Shown: in pieces, positions 47,676 through 62,100 of the stretch | How positions within the stretch are numbered: position 1 is the first letter of the stretch | How the letters are laid out: the number at the start of each line of letters is the position of its first letter | NCBI RefSeq assembly: GCF_014529535.1 | Contig: NC_050736.1 | Span: forward strand, 3,038,001-3,102,000 | Direction: 5' to 3' | DNA length: 64,000 nt | DNA from: Bradysia coprophila | Taxonomy: Eukaryota; Arthropoda; Insecta; Diptera; Sciaridae | Made by a program: the position numbers and the translations under genes | The notes under the pieces: generated by a model | Told to the model about the DNA's origin: nothing | Seen by the model: only the letters and a program-made list of their open reading frames with translations | Database searches by the model: none

Positions 47676-50566
47676 AATCGAGGGAACTATTGATTTATGA
47701 ATTCAGAGAGATTATCACCGAAAAAATATACTTGCAAGGATATCGATAACAGCTCTATTTTAGGTGTTTTGTAGAGAAGTTAATTGATTATCAAAATATC
47801 ATTGCGTCAATCCTAGATTCAAGGTTTGAGGTCTGAAAGGCTTTAAGATTTGTTTATAGTAATCTTTGCCATATAATTTTTGTTGGGATTTCGAAGTGAT
47901 TTTTTCAATGCTACTGCTACGGGGGGTCCAAAATTGTATGAAAAAGCAATCGCTTATACATTTTTTATTGTTGTGCGATAGCCCTTGGCCCACCATTTCC
48001 GAAACTTTAATTTTTAATGACAACGAAAAAAATTAGCGACGAGTTTTGACTGTTTTTCTATCATAAAACAAAACGAAGTAATAGATTTTGTATCGAACAA
48101 AATGAGATTTAATGAATATAATTATCACGCTACGCATATTGTTTCGGTAAGTTTATAATCTGTTTTTCAATTTCTAGCGAATTCGATTTGTTATGACGAA
48201 ATGGACTTATCAGCAAAATGTTTTTGTTTTTGTTCACAACTCAACAGTGTAATCATTTCTCAGTATAATTTTATAATTGCCGCTGGATCGTATGGCTCGT
48301 TTGTTGCCATTTTGTTTTCAGAGTAATAATCAAATTAATGTTTTATTAATTTATGGAACGGACATTATTAAAATTGAAAAACCGTTCAAATCACTTTGAG
48401 GTACATTTTTATTTTATTTTTCCACTTCGATTATTTTAACAAAAACATGTTGAAAACAAAAATTGCTGTAAAAAAAAATTTAACTATACAATAGAGGAGC
48501 ATTGATTATCTATATAATGGATGAACGGAACGTATTATATAATATATTTACGTATGTGTACTATAAAATCGAGACTAAAATGAAACAGACAGGTTCCATT
48601 GTAAGGTTGAGATTTTCTTTCTTTTTTACGATAATTTTACAATTCTTTTATTTTAATCTACTTTGCTAACTGGAAAAATTTACATGGCCTTTACAAAACA
48701 CTGTTATTGAGGAAGCGGAAAATCAATCTGATCCAATATTTTCGAAAAATGAAACAAACAGACGATGTTGACATGATTTTTAATTTGCCCATTCCGGTAA
48801 ACAGTAAACATCGATATTAATGGAATGGAAAAATGTGCCCATCCCATGATGCCTTCAGACATATTTTTTTAATTAGTATTCACAAAATTTGTTTGAATTT
48901 GTATTTTATAATAAAATAAATTATTAAGAAACAATCATCCAGTTAAACTAATGAAGTAAAAGATGTTGCATCCAAGCTTTGTGAGATAAACTGAACAAAA
49001 TAAATAACAGATGGTATGAGGATATGGTTTCTGTTACCAAATGTTAAATTGTAGATAAAATAATTTGTGTTGATCTGATGGAAATACTTACACTGAAAAA
49101 GTAGCGAATTTGATAATTGCACTCTTAACCTTTTTGAAACTAATATGGACTACTTCCGCTTCCCACACACTCAATGAAATTCTATTTTAAGTTTTTTCTT
49201 CGTCAAACAGCTAATAAATCTCAGCTCGATAGAATTGAGTTTATATAAAGTTTCGGTTTGTTTTCTTCAATGCGTTGTCAAAGGATCGAAAATAAAGGTC
49301 AGAGTATGTAGTGCAAGCTATGATGTTCAGACGACTAAAATGAATTTCATGACAAAAAAAATGCTGAAGGTGAAATGATGGAAATGGATGCGACCGTTTT
49401 TATTTTCTATTTCTCAGACGAACCACTTATCTCATAAAGGAATTCTTACATTTGAACCTAAACGAGGAATGATTAATTTAATAAGAAACATACACATGAG
49501 TTTCAAGAGAAATATCCCATTTTTTGCTTTTTTGGGATACCTTTTTTCTGGAAATGAATTCCATTGATGATCTCTTGAGACGAAAAGAATATTATAATGA
49601 AATCGGTTGTTTATTCCGAACCCGAATATTTGTTTCATTTTTTATGAGTAATGGATCAGTGAACAACAAATTGATCTTACAACTTGCAAAAGGAAAGGTA
49701 GAAAAAAATGAGAGATACATTAACCGAGTCTGGCTAAAATTAAAATCACCGGAGAAATAATTTTTTCGTTTTTATTTCGCTTATTGTCCACTTAACATTT
49801 ATAATCTCTTAACAATTTTCCTATATATCCATTTGTTTTCTTGTATTGGGTTTGCTTTATTTTTATAATTCATAAATTTCTTCTTTTTAAATAAATCAAT
49901 TTACTTACATTCCATTTACTAAACATTATACTCAAATACTCATACATTTTCTTAATCATTAAACTTTTCTTTCTCCAAAATTTAAACTTACAATCTCGCG
50001 TATGCTTTAATTTATATTTTTGTTTGTTTGTTTTTTCTATGAGTTTGTTTTTTTTCTTACAGTTTGCGATTTTCATAATTATTTATAGGCCGGTTAAACT
50101 ACAAAGGGTCCACTGAGGAATGGAAACATGTATACATTTTATTTAATCTTTGAATTTATTTTATTTTATTTATTTCGCTCTCTCTCTCTCTTTTTCTCTC
50201 ACGTTGATTAAATTTATTTCTCGGATAGTCAGACAAATACTTTAAATGAAAATTTCACATGAAATAGGTAAAATCAAACTCATCATACAGAAAGTTCTAC
50301 GCTCTAATATGCACCGAGAATTTTCAGTTAAAAGTGATACAAAAAGAAAATGCGCCTTTACATCTACCTACAGATTACAGTTATGAATTTTTCAGTTCAT
50401 TTCATAGAAAATCTACAAAATGAACTTGCTTATCATTTCTTTGAACTCTGCGTGCTCTGATCTCGCAGTGAGCTGTCAAAATTTTATGTTAAATAAACCT
50501 TTCGAGTAAAACCAAATCTATATTTTAGCAACAGAACCGTCACACACACGATCAAATACTTTTATG
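47676..50566. other. Intergenic, no gene
   Basis: A relative of the dispersed repeat (ACTAATGAAGTAAAAGAT) lies near 48948. Open frames at 49432-49760 and 49870-50076 lack family features. Highly AT-rich. Confidence 0.45.
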
Positions 50567-50893
50567 CAACTCAGCAGTATAATGTGCATAATATGCAAGC
50601 TTTAGATGTCTCTGTTGCATAAATCGTTGCATGAATCTCGGTGCAAAGTATACTCTATTATGTTCATGATGTGTGTTATGACACATCTAGAGCCTAATAA
50701 AGCACTTTACACTCGATGTCATAGTAGTTATTTATGACATCGAGTGCGAGTGCCGCAGGCCGTGTGTCATAATACACATCTTGAGCCTAATAAACTACTT
50801 TGCACCGAGATTCATACAATGTTTTATGCCACAGAGGTATCTAAAGTTTGCACATTTTGCATATTATGATGTTGAGTGGCATAAATAACCATT
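50567..50893. repeat. Palindromic element of about 325 bases
   Basis: Two arms of about 150 bases: CTTTAGATGTCTCTGTTGCA, GAATCTCGGTGCAAAGTA and TGTGTTATGACA on the left are inverted on the right (TGTGTCATAATACACA, ACTTTGCACCGAGATTC, TATCTAAAGTTTGCA). Inside, GCACTTTACACTCGATGTCA and TGACATCGAGTGC form a second inverted pair. Related copies are at 24734-25092 and 43670-43800. Confidence 0.75.
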
Positions 50894-50909
50894 TTATACC
50901 AAGTATATG

Positions 50910-51140
50910 AAAAAGCGTTAACAACACTGTCGGAAAGGTAATCCATAGACGAGGTAGTTTTGACATCCCTCTTCCGTCCCATTATATATTCAGCTTTGAA
51001 AAATCGCTACGACACTGTCGGAAACTGTACTTTCCTCTTTCATCCCATTATATACCGAACATTTGAAAAATCGCTAAAAACACTGTCGGAAAGGTAATCC
51101 ATAGACAAGGTATTTTTGACGTTCCTCTTCCGTCCACTCT
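50910..51140. repeat. Tandem repeat, two to three units
   Basis: ACACTGTCGGAAAGGTAATC followed by CATAGAC occurs at about 50925 and 51078, with a shorter unit at about 51012 (ACACTGTCGGAAACTGTACT). Units share CCTCTT-CCGTCC, CATTATATA and GAAAAATCGCTA. Unequal lengths suggest internal loss in the middle unit. Confidence 0.65.
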
Positions 51141-53265
51141 TTTTGGTAAAGAATACCGGTAAAATCGTAAAAACCATTCAATCAGTCGATTAAAATGAAT
51201 TTGCTTTTATTAATTGAAAGTTCGAAAAAATTGAATCCCGGGCTGTATAAGTTTACGTTGAATGGTTATCAACTTATGCAAATCCACCAGATTACACGAA
51301 CCTTCGTCGGAAAAAAAATATATCTAAAAATCCCCACTTAATAACAAATAAAACCAAAGATAATCCTCAAAACATATCGAGCTGTTCTTTGCATGAGGTT
51401 TTAAGGATAATTCGCATATAATACACGTTTTGTCACATACATATACACCATACGCCATCTAGTTATGTACACCATAATGAAAATGTATATCTTCTATATA
51501 GTATATAGGTGCTTGTGGGTATCATACAGATTAGTATATGTTTTATGGTGAAAGCCTGTAAATATTTAAGTTATCAGCAGAGCTTATATATTGTGTGCAC
51601 GGCCATTGATTTTGATTGTGAAGCCGCTGATTTACCATTTCAGATCCCGTAAACAACGCAGCGATATGAATCCTTTCAATAAAATCATAAATATTCCGAA
51701 CGTTCCGGCGGCTTAACCACAGACTATTCATATGTAGTATTATACTTTGATTGCAGTTTTTCAGAAATTTTATCTATTCCTTTACATACAACGGTATGAT
51801 ACGGTGGAAAAAAATCTCTACAGAAATGTTTGGCAAGAACGGTGAAACAGAAATGGTAATTCAAAAAGTTATTAGACTGAAAGCAATTTTCTAATTAACT
51901 TAACAAAATCCAATTCCCTTGAATCGATAATAATCACAAATGTTTCGCAAGGAGATACATTACACGCCCGTGGAACCTTGAAATCGACTGAAGTGTGCTT
52001 GAACAAAATAAAGAAGAGCAAATAAAAAAATGGAGAAGCATATGAATATACGAACAGGATATCGAATTATCATCACATTTTCGTTGAAAATTATTTTCAT
52101 TTTTGTTGTTGGCGTTTTTTCAAGGAATACCTTCGCTTTTATTTACGATTCACAGCTCCACACGTAACTTTGATCATACAAGAAAAGTATTTATTATTTA
52201 ATCAACCCCACGGGTTAGAAATTAAGGCATTATAGGGCAAACATATATTTACTATCTGCTCAAAATATATACCGAATATATACCGTAAAATCGTGAATCA
52301 GTTGCCATATATATATATATGTTATTATGCAGAACGATAAAATTTATATGGGAGCACAGTTTTGTGACGGTGAATTTGTGGAAAATTATTAACACCAACA
52401 AAAGGATGTTTAAACGGAAATGAATGTATTTTACATTCGTATTATTTCTACTGAGTATATTTACCATTTCCAAAAGTTTTACACTTCATGTTCGGTGGGA
52501 AAAAAGTAACCCATTTATCTATTGAAGGCAAAGGAGAAGAGATACATTCGAAGGAATATAGTATAAATATGTGGTGGATGTGCATATATGTATACACATG
52601 TGTGTGATTACGTTGAATTTAATTACTTAGAAGAGATGAAATTTATGAACCGTAGTATAATCTTACTACAAAACATTTTCATATACGTAACGTTCTAAGT
52701 GGGTAACTCATTTCTGTTGAATTTATCGCAATCCTTACGTATAACATACAACAGCATCGCTGATTTTAGAGAGAATAATTAAATTGCCAATTTCCTGGTT
52801 GTATTTTAAGTAGATTATACGGAGCCGAATCGTTGCACCGATATCAAGAAGAAAAATGAAGCTTGACTGGGAAATATAAATTGGACTTGGGAATTAGAGT
52901 GTTCCCTTTCACATCGAAAACGGAAACAACATTATTGTTGTGTGCTTTTTGGAAAAGGCTAAAATATTCATTTAAGGTTCACATATATATATTCGTTCCG
53001 ACAATTTTTACATTATCCTTCTAGTGTTCTCACATCTGCTACCACTTACCCGAATTTTTCGGAACAATTTCATGGTTTCGCTCGTAATTATGAGTGTGAA
53101 ACGCTGATGAATTCTGATGCTGGATTGTGTAAAATGATAAACGTGACAAAATTCTAATCTGTTGGGTTGATGTTGGTGACTTTGTTACATTCTAATAATA
53201 CAAACCGAAAACATTCAGTTAAAGTCATACATTCGCCGCTATAAATTCTAAACGAAAATTTCGTC
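51141..53265. other. Downstream region of the four-span membrane protein gene
   Basis: No gene seen. AT-rich, with a short TA run near 52308. The 3' UTR of the neighbouring minus-strand gene must begin here, but no single polyadenylation signal could be chosen. Confidence 0.4.
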
Positions 53266-56200
53266 TCACAGTCGTCGATCGCTATGATCGGACCATTCGT
53301 TATCGGAAATCGTTTTACTCTTATTGCTAATACAGTCTTGTGTTTCCATAATACTATCGTTATCACGTCTGCCATCCGGATACAATAAACCACTTCCACC
53401 CAAATTTTGAATAATTGCACTAATATTGGTGCCCAGATTTTGCCGTTTAATCGGACTGCTGCCACTAGTTTTCGGTGATTTCGGTATGTGGAAGTGACTA
53501 GACTGACTGTTGAATGAAATATCATTGTCGTAGTTAATCGATGAGCTACTGTCGAATTGATTTGATTCGGTGATTATCTCGTACTGTGCATCGGGTGCGA
53601 GGAACATTTCTTGGATATTTTTGGTTGATCGTCGATGAGCCTCTTGACTTTGTTCGTTGCACGGGAATGAAGCGACAAAGTTCGAGCCACTTGGCTCGGA
53701 GAAGTCGGGTTTTTTGTAGTTGGTTGTAAAATGTGTCCTAGACTGATAATGGACTTCTTGATTTTCGACTATTGTGTAGTTCTGTCCGAATCCAGAGCCG
53801 GGTGTTGCCGGTGACAAATCGGTAAAATCCGTTTTCTCGCCTGAATCTATTGAGCACATGCTTTGTCGCGAAACATCCTTGTGTATTAGGGATGCGCGTG
53901 GAGCCACCAATGGAATATGCATTTGAGGCTTTTCATAATCCTCCGGTATCATCTGGGGAAACGGAATCCGACTCCTAATGGAAGCTTCGCGTTTGCCATA
54001 CCTTTGTACTAAATAGTCCTCGCTTTCTTCCTTCCCATACTTTTCCAGTCGTCGCTGATTTGTTTCATCGTAGAAATTGTCATTTTTAATTGAATTGTTG
54101 CAGCAGCTACTGACGTCCGCAAAATAAACTTCTGATTCTGTAGGTTCTAATTTCTGGTCGTCACCAACTTCTGCCGACATAAATGCACAATTCTCAACAC
54201 CGGCTTTAACACGTCTTTGTTTCGGTGGATTATGATTGCTGCTACCAGCTTCAATGCAGACATTCGTTACAGCACTATTGTTGCCAGCGTTTCTAGCGTC
54301 ATGATCGTGATATTCTCGATTAGGTCCATTCGTTGCTAGCTGTTGCTGACTTGATGTAGAAAACACATTTTGCACATTGACTCTGGATGATGGCTGATTA
54401 GGTCCTATGCTTTTGGCTCCTATCTCTACTCGTTTCTTGGTTTTTCTAACTGGAAGAGTATTTGAGAATCGATCTCTCGGACCATCACTGTCTGAAGGTG
54501 TATTCTCATAGTTGTCTTTTGTTTTAAATCCTTGTCGTTTGATGATTGTTCGGTGAGTTTGTTGTTGTTGACAAAAAGGCTCAATAATATTGTGATTGTC
54601 ATTGGAAGAACTATGCTGATGGCATTCCAAAAACGCCAAATTGGATTGTTGAGCCGGTATATTGTGATCGATCAACTGCTGACATTGTGACGGATGAATG
54701 TATTGATATCGTCCACGTCTAGCTGGACTGTTTGGATCACTGTATGGTGGCGGTGGACCCCAAACTCCATAATGTGGCGGTCCAATTACTGTGTATCCTC
54801 CTGGACCCGCTGTCTGCTGTAAATTGTTGGGATCTGGACCGTTTTGTGAATTGGAAAAACCATATTGGCTATCCGGGCTGGATGGTGTCTGGCGAAATCT
54901 CTGTGGATCGTTTCGTGATTGCCATGGCAGTCGTGGCCAGCTCCAGCCAGGCCTCTGATTACGAATGGGTCCACTTTGTCTGCTAGACACAGTTATATGT
55001 TCTTCTCCGCCAGGATTCGGTGAATAGAAATTTCCAGCGGCTCCCGGAGCTGGTGTCCAAAATCGATTGTCTCCATCCCATGGATATGCCGATGGTATGA
55101 TGTTCCTATGCGAATGACATTGTTCACAACACCGGCAAGGACCGCCACGTGGAGTTCCAATTATCGAAGGTCCGCTAGACACTTGTGGCGGTGGCTGCGG
55201 TCCTGCGTAGAGAGATCTACATCGAAGTTCCAATTGTTCCCAATACATTTTCTTTCGCTCATGGCTCAGCAGTTGGTAGACTTGAAAATGTAAATGCGTA
55301 AACAGTAAATACAAATTGCGACATTCAACACATTTTATTCAATAGAAAAGTACCTAGCATACAGCTGAAAACGGCGACCAATACTCCAGCAACAGATAAA
55401 CCAAAGACTGCCCGTAAGCATGAGTACAATGCACTGTGCACTATTTCGCATTTATCGGATGAGTCAAAGACGAAACGAACAGCAACTGAAATTGAAACAA
55501 AAAACGATGACCTTAGTGGAAAAGTTTTCATTTCATTATCCAATTTATGTATTCGGATAAATTAATAGAATAAAAATTTCTGTCGTGGAAAATAACAAAA
55601 AAAGAGGAAAACGGAAACTCCGATTATTATTTTGAAACTAACTTTTCGTCACTGTCCTCCACCTACGTTAGATTAACTACACGAACTTGCGTCATTTCCT
55701 TCCCAATAACAAAAGTTTCTTCGACTTCTACTTCTTTTCGATTTGATATTCTGAGGCAAATAATACTCTCATGTCGGTCTCCATAAATGTGATAATAACT
55801 TGAACTTTCATAATTTGATATATGTATGGGATATGGAAAAAGTGCTTCTAATATCACTCAGTCCCTTTGTTTTTGTATTCAATACATGTCTCGTAGTATT
55901 TTAACACTCAGAAACAAAATTATGTAAAAGTTCATAGCATGGTGAACCTATAAAGTTAAACAGTTTGTGGTAACCTCATCACTTAAGTAAAGTCTTCAAA
56001 ACAAAGAAATGAAGCTACGTTCTGCAAGTTGATAATGATTGTCTTAAAGACACTTTAACACTTTCTACATCTCACATCAACTAAATATATTTCTCACGAA
56101 ATTTCCTTCTTGTTTTTCCATAATAAAGTAACTGCAATAAAACGCAATAAAACTGATGGACCATCGAGCACAAGGTTTGAATTGAAAAATACTAAATTTT

Positions 56201-59190
56201 CACCATTTTGTCAACGGTTCGTATGAAACTTATGCAATCATGAAGCGAACAAATACATCTGCGGGGACATTATTTTTTGGCACGGTGCATGCTTCAATCT
56301 GCTTTTTCATCCAATTCACGTCTTTGTGTTTATCAAGGAAAAAAAGTGGTTATCTTCTCTCTCTCGAATACCTAGTCTCACGTCTGTATCAAACCAAATG
56401 GTTAAATACAATTTTCTGCACGTGATTTCGTAGCCCGCACCATACCAAAAAAAAACGAAACCAAGTCACAAAATTTAATCAGTGACCTATATTTGGGATA
56501 AAGTTTATGTCTTTTGTTTGCCCATAGCGTGAACGTTTCATCACTGGGATACAATATAACTGTTACACATATCAAGCGTACATTTACTTCGAAACTTTTA
56601 GATTTTTGCACTGAACGAACAACAAGCATAAAATAAGGAAATGATGTAAATTACGCAAATTCTCGAGATGAAAAGTTGTTACCATGCATGGTATATGTAT
56701 AATGTATAAACACACCAATATAAAACAACTGTGTGACAAGCTCAAATGAGCTTTGTTAAGGATTAAAGTTTTTACTCGCCTTGGCAATGTTAAGCTAGAA
56801 ACTTTGTAAATATTTGCGCAATTAAATAGGAAAAAGGGAAGTATTCTCTCGTCAAGTTTTTAACCCGCCGCGAATACTCATGCACACTGACTTTTTGTTC
56901 ATTTATTATAATATCGCCATCATAAAGATAGATGATATCAAAGAAAATGTTATGCTTGTTCATCTCATCCCCCCACAGATTATAGAGAGAAATAAATAAT
57001 AAAAATAGGAAAGAGAAACCCCCGAACATCATAATACATTACACATAATAATAAATAAATAAATAAAAGAAACAGACCGAATACGGGACTGGGTATCTCG
57101 AACCTAAGTCAATCATTTCCAAAACATTGAAACAGAATCCTGAAAATTTTAAATTGGCAGTAAGAAAAAAAAGGAAAATAAACTTCATGGAACTGGGAGA
57201 GTAAGAAATACCCGCAAATTAAATGACAAAAATCTTGCTTGACCTCAAAGGTATAAGTAAAATTGCTCGTAACACTAAATCAAACTGTCCTTTTCTAATT
57301 GCATTCATCAGAAATTGATAAACATTGATGCTATGAAAACCTGTGAAACCTTCCTTACTGCCAACAGTAAGGGTCTAACAATATCATTTGAAATTTGAGA
57401 CAAGCAAATTTCGCTCAATACATTTATATGGTGAATGGTTAGTTATACAACTAGAAAAAAATAATAAACAGAAAATAACACAGTGATAAAAATACACTCA
57501 CCCTCATCCACCCCATCGTCTGACTGGTGCGGATCATTCACAATTGGATAGCACGTACATGTTCGAGTTTTCATGGTGTATTCACACTCTGTAAAAATAA
57601 AAGAAACTTTGATGATTATTCCATTTTACCCAAAGTTGTTGGTTGGTTGATTGATTGATAATTCTGATGTCGGAAATCATTCACTGCTCCTCGTTTTTGT
57701 AAGAAAAAAATTGAAATTATTTATTCAGTTCTGCAATGATTTTAACCTTTTTTCTTGTTCAATAATTAAATACTACGAAACGGAATCTTTAAGTATTCAG
57801 AACAAAATATGAGAAGAGAAAAAAATGAACAATAGAGAACGACAATACGACGAACGTTGCTGCATAGTACTTTACGATGTAAATTTTAAATTTTTCACAG
57901 ATGAGCACACAGCTGTTTCTTCTCACATTTTCTATGAATTTTTGTCAATTAGGAAATCATTTTTCAATAGAAACATTTTAATTTTTTGTTTTATCTAAGA
58001 TGTAGCGCTTTTCAGTCTCAAAATGCCTGAAGTCATGTTGGACATTAGACAAATTTACAACTATTTTTCAAAAATTTGATTTTACACGTTTTGAAAAGAA
58101 TAAGCTAGAACCATGAGAATGAGTGGCTGCTGCTGGACCAAACGTGAGCCTCTTGCCGATTTGGAAGAAAGAAACAAATCCACGATATATTAAGCTGTTG
58201 AGCATTAAAACAATTCCCTTCTCAACCTTTTCAAATTTTATCGCAAACAGCACTGAACTTTATACTGATCAAACCATAAAGCAATATAGTCCTTAATCAA
58301 CTCTAATTCTACGGAAATTTCCATAAAAATGTATGATGTCGTACCAAACACACAAAGCTTAGTGATTTGCTTCAAGTCGAATTTCCTTCCAATCATTGGT
58401 AGTACATATAATAACCACTGACTAAATATATACATACCAGTGTGTAATTTTAGCTAATGTTTTGTTTATTTACCTTTGAGCGCTTGAAGTCGACTCATAT
58501 GTAACACTGTTGTGGTAACTGTTACCAAAGCACACGTCAACGCCGATGCCAATCCACAAGCTCCGGATAATTTAATCTGAAAAATGTTTTATGTTGCATA
58601 TAAATAGCACGGAACTATAGTTGTATCACCGTCATTACGTTGATTAAAACTTCTATGAAATGTGAGTAAAAGCGGAATTTTCTTTGTTCGCTTTTTTTTG
58701 ATGGAATCTGGTATACTGCTGTCATGTATGATTTTGATTACAAAACCAATCGCAGGACTCAATTTGAAGAATTTCAACCGCCACAGATGAGCGTATACCA
58801 TTCGTCGTAGCTCGTAAAAAGAATTCGTAATTTAGGTCATGTGAGGTTTCGGTCATTAGTTCCGAGGTATTATCAGTGATGGTATTATTGAACATAAAAG
58901 TTTAAAATTTGTAAAGACTCTGAGAAGGAGTCAATAGAACATGATTAATTCATGGTACAATTTGGATTTTTAATGAGATCAAAACATTGTAATTCTTTAG
59001 ATTTCAACGGAAGTTAGCAAAGACCCGCGAAATTGATTCTTGCACCATTAAGTTTGACCGTCCCGAAAATTCTTCAACCGCCTAACAATAACGCAAAAAT
59101 CGTCAATTTCAAGTTAACCCAACTCACCAAATAACTGTAACGATTTCGACGCCTTGCTAAACTCATTATGCACAGTCCAGTTAACATGAG
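53266..59190 (-). CDS. CD20-like four-span protein, ENTREP/FAM189 type (5' end missing)
   Basis: Exons recognised, in transcript order: 59128-59190, 58474-58576, 57502-57588, 55354-55485, 53266-55280; 799 residues, without the N-terminus and first membrane span. Two spans are visible: the first begins near IKLSGACGLASALTCALVTV and the second is AVFGLSVAGVLVAVFSCML. Between them a Cys-rich loop (CEYTMKTRTCTCYPIV and DKCEIVHSALYSCL) matches the extracellular loop of the ENTREP family. The long last exon is a disordered cytoplasmic tail with two PPxY motifs, PPHY and PPPPY, which in the human proteins recruit the ubiquitin ligase ITCH, and a CRCCEQCH cysteine cluster. Human ENTREP1 is reported to link ITCH and epsin to receptor endocytosis; the same role here is inference. 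All four junctions keep frame. Sarcospan or another CD20-like family is the alternative. Confidence 0.7.
55486..57501 (-). other. Intron of the four-span protein gene
   Basis: Two kilobases, AT-rich, with no further exon or element recognised. The two later introns (57589-58473 and 58577-59127) are likewise empty. Confidence 0.5.
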
Positions 59191-62100
59191 CTGAAAAAGA
59201 AAGAAAAAGAATTATAGAAAAAACATTGAAAATATTATTATTCAAATCAGTGTACGGCATGGGGTATTATGTGTTAAGATTCATGGTATTTATCACAGAT
59301 CCCCCATTGTATTTTTAGGACATGGCCAATTTTTTTTCATATTTCATAGATGAATGATGAGGAAATGAATAAATTTGGTTTGAGTAAGTTCGTTTCAATT
59401 TTTTTTTTGTTAACGTTTCCTTTTGTGATCGAAATTCAAATCCCGGATAAAAAAAAAAATTATAAAAATCCTTTTAATGCCATCGATAAGTAACAATGGT
59501 AGATAAGCATAGCGTTCTATTTATGGCGTATACATTCTATGTTCATCAGAGAGTGAAGAGAATGTTGCATACAAATCAGTACAATGGAAATTTTCAGTAG
59601 TTCGTAAAAATTGGAGAAAAAAAAAACGCAAATCGATACCACGTCTATATACCTTCGTGGTCTTGTTTGTTTTTGCATTGACAACTATTAAATTGGAACG
59701 ATCCGTCCTCTCCAATTTATTTAAAACAATATGCTGAAATGCATTTCCGATGAATGTTGGCCACAATTTTTATCTTCACTTTATATTTCGAGTGATTGTA
59801 TCACTGCATTCAGATAAACACATTCATATACTCTCGATTCCTACAGCCATCCAGTAACTACTTCTATACACTAATTTCCACGAATTTCCTTATCATAAAC
59901 AGAAGGAACATTTGTTAATTGCAACTGACTTGCTAGACCACTATTAACGATTTATAATAAGTTTATGCAAGAACTTATTCAACGAATTCAGTTTTTTTTT
60001 CTGCATCTTTAATCCATTACCGGTTTTACTGCTTTTGATGTTCGCTAACCTTTCTCGAAACTATGTCAAAAACTTGGAAAATGCTTGCAGCAATATATTT
60101 TGGCTGGTTACTATTTGTAAAACTTCCAATATCCTGGATGGGATTAACATTAGCTTTAAATACTTTATAAATCGACTTAAACTGTAGACACATATATGTG
60201 TGTACGTGTTATTTTGTGTATATGCAACGTAATGGTTTGCCTATAATGCGCACACGACCCCATATTATCTGTAGCCCTTATGGGTAGAAACTTGAATATA
60301 TATGGGAATAAGTTTAGTTCGAAACTTTTGGTTTTTCGTGAAAATTAAACGGAAAATCCTTTTCCAATATTTCTATAACGTAGAAATAATCACTTTGTTG
60401 TTACTTTACAAAGTTTGTTAATGCATTTACCAGTGTTTTGTACGGAATTGAATGAAGATTCACAAAAAATCGAACTTTAAGCAAATCTGCAAAGTATATA
60501 TTGGGCGGTAGAATACGATGAAGCTTGCCGGAAATTTCTCAAGTTTCTACTGCATTGTAGACACCATAATGAAATTGAGTAAAGTGGAAATCGGCTTATC
60601 GGATTGGTCCTAATTAATTCGAGTATCCAATTATCTATCGAAGGTATACCCATGTCTAAGAACACTTAGGAGTGTGTTTATTATAACTTCCGGAAAGTTG
60701 AGAAAATAAATGTAAAACAATGGATGAAATATTCTTTAATAACTCAAGCCACTTGAGATGGACAAGTTAATACCTTTACCCGTTATATAGACGATAGAAT
60801 TCTTAATCAAATTAAAACTTTCCATGAAAATTAATTTCAATCGAAAATTGTTTTAAGTATAAAATTGGCACATAGATTGAACTGGAAAAACACAAATTTA
60901 CAAAATTTTGATTTCCATTTAGAAAAAGCCAGCTTACACAAACCATAATGTTTTATGGTGCTGTAAGAACTTGAAGTTTGTTTTAGTTCGGTTATTGCTT
61001 GCCGAATAGCGTTATGTGCAGCACAACTTAATATTAATAATTTAAACTTTGTTTCCGTAACTTTTCACATGTTGAAGAGAATTTAATAAATCCGATAGCT
61101 TTTTGATTGGGTTATTGAAAAACTATTTCGTATAACAACTTGTAATGCATTAAAAAAAAACAAATTTGTTGAGAAAATTATTCATTCCACTTTATTGAAA
61201 GATAACAGTATTTTGTCACTGTATTGACAGGCGAGTCGACAATTATTTTCTCTCTCCTACCGCCATCCGTTAAACATCTATTATCACAGTTAACTTAGCA
61301 GCTAAAATAATAAACCCACATCACTTCTGGCTAGTAACTTCCCACACATCAAAGGAATAATTTGAAAAAGAAAATTACGGACCATCGGTTCCCTCGAAGA
61401 GGAATGATAACAAATGAAATTAAAAAAAGAATTCCTTCATGCCCACGCAGATGATTTAATTATAAATATTTGTACAAGAGATTAATTTAATCAATATGAA
61501 ATTCGGGCCCTTTCCCCCGTCGAATACGTTCCCAACAAGTGGGTTGCAACCATACGCAACACTCCACAAATTATTTACATAAAACTCGTATCTATCATTT
61601 TCATATCATTTTCACAAAAAAAAAGAAAAAAATTGTCAGTTTATGCGGGCTGCGATAACCACCGTTGTGTCACGATAATCTTGATAAAAAGCGAAAATTT
61701 AATAATCAAACTGAAACAAACCCACCATTTTCAAAATAAACAACGGAAAATTTATTCATACAGCGCACGAAAAAAAAGTGGAAGTAAAAACAGATCACTC
61801 AATGCTTAATGACATAACACAATAAACCCCATCATACCCATCAGGAATCGTGTTTATATAATATAATAATATATGAATGCGTGTTGAAGTGAAAACCACC
61901 ATCAGGATAACATGAAAAATGAAAATGAAATTTTAACACAAAGTTTACTTTAATTTGAGGCAAAGATCCTGCTGGTGTGGCGCCTGGCTGGATATAATGT
62001 AAAATTTTATATTAGCAACTCAGTTAGAAGCTATTATATTTTGCATTTATTATATAAAAAACCTCAATAAATAACACATCACCAGACCATAATTAATTCA

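Noticed and set aside
47884-47893. A kappaB site (GGGATTTCGA) for the peptide gene
   Set aside because: It deviates from the Relish consensus and lies more than 600 bases upstream; one such match is expected by chance.
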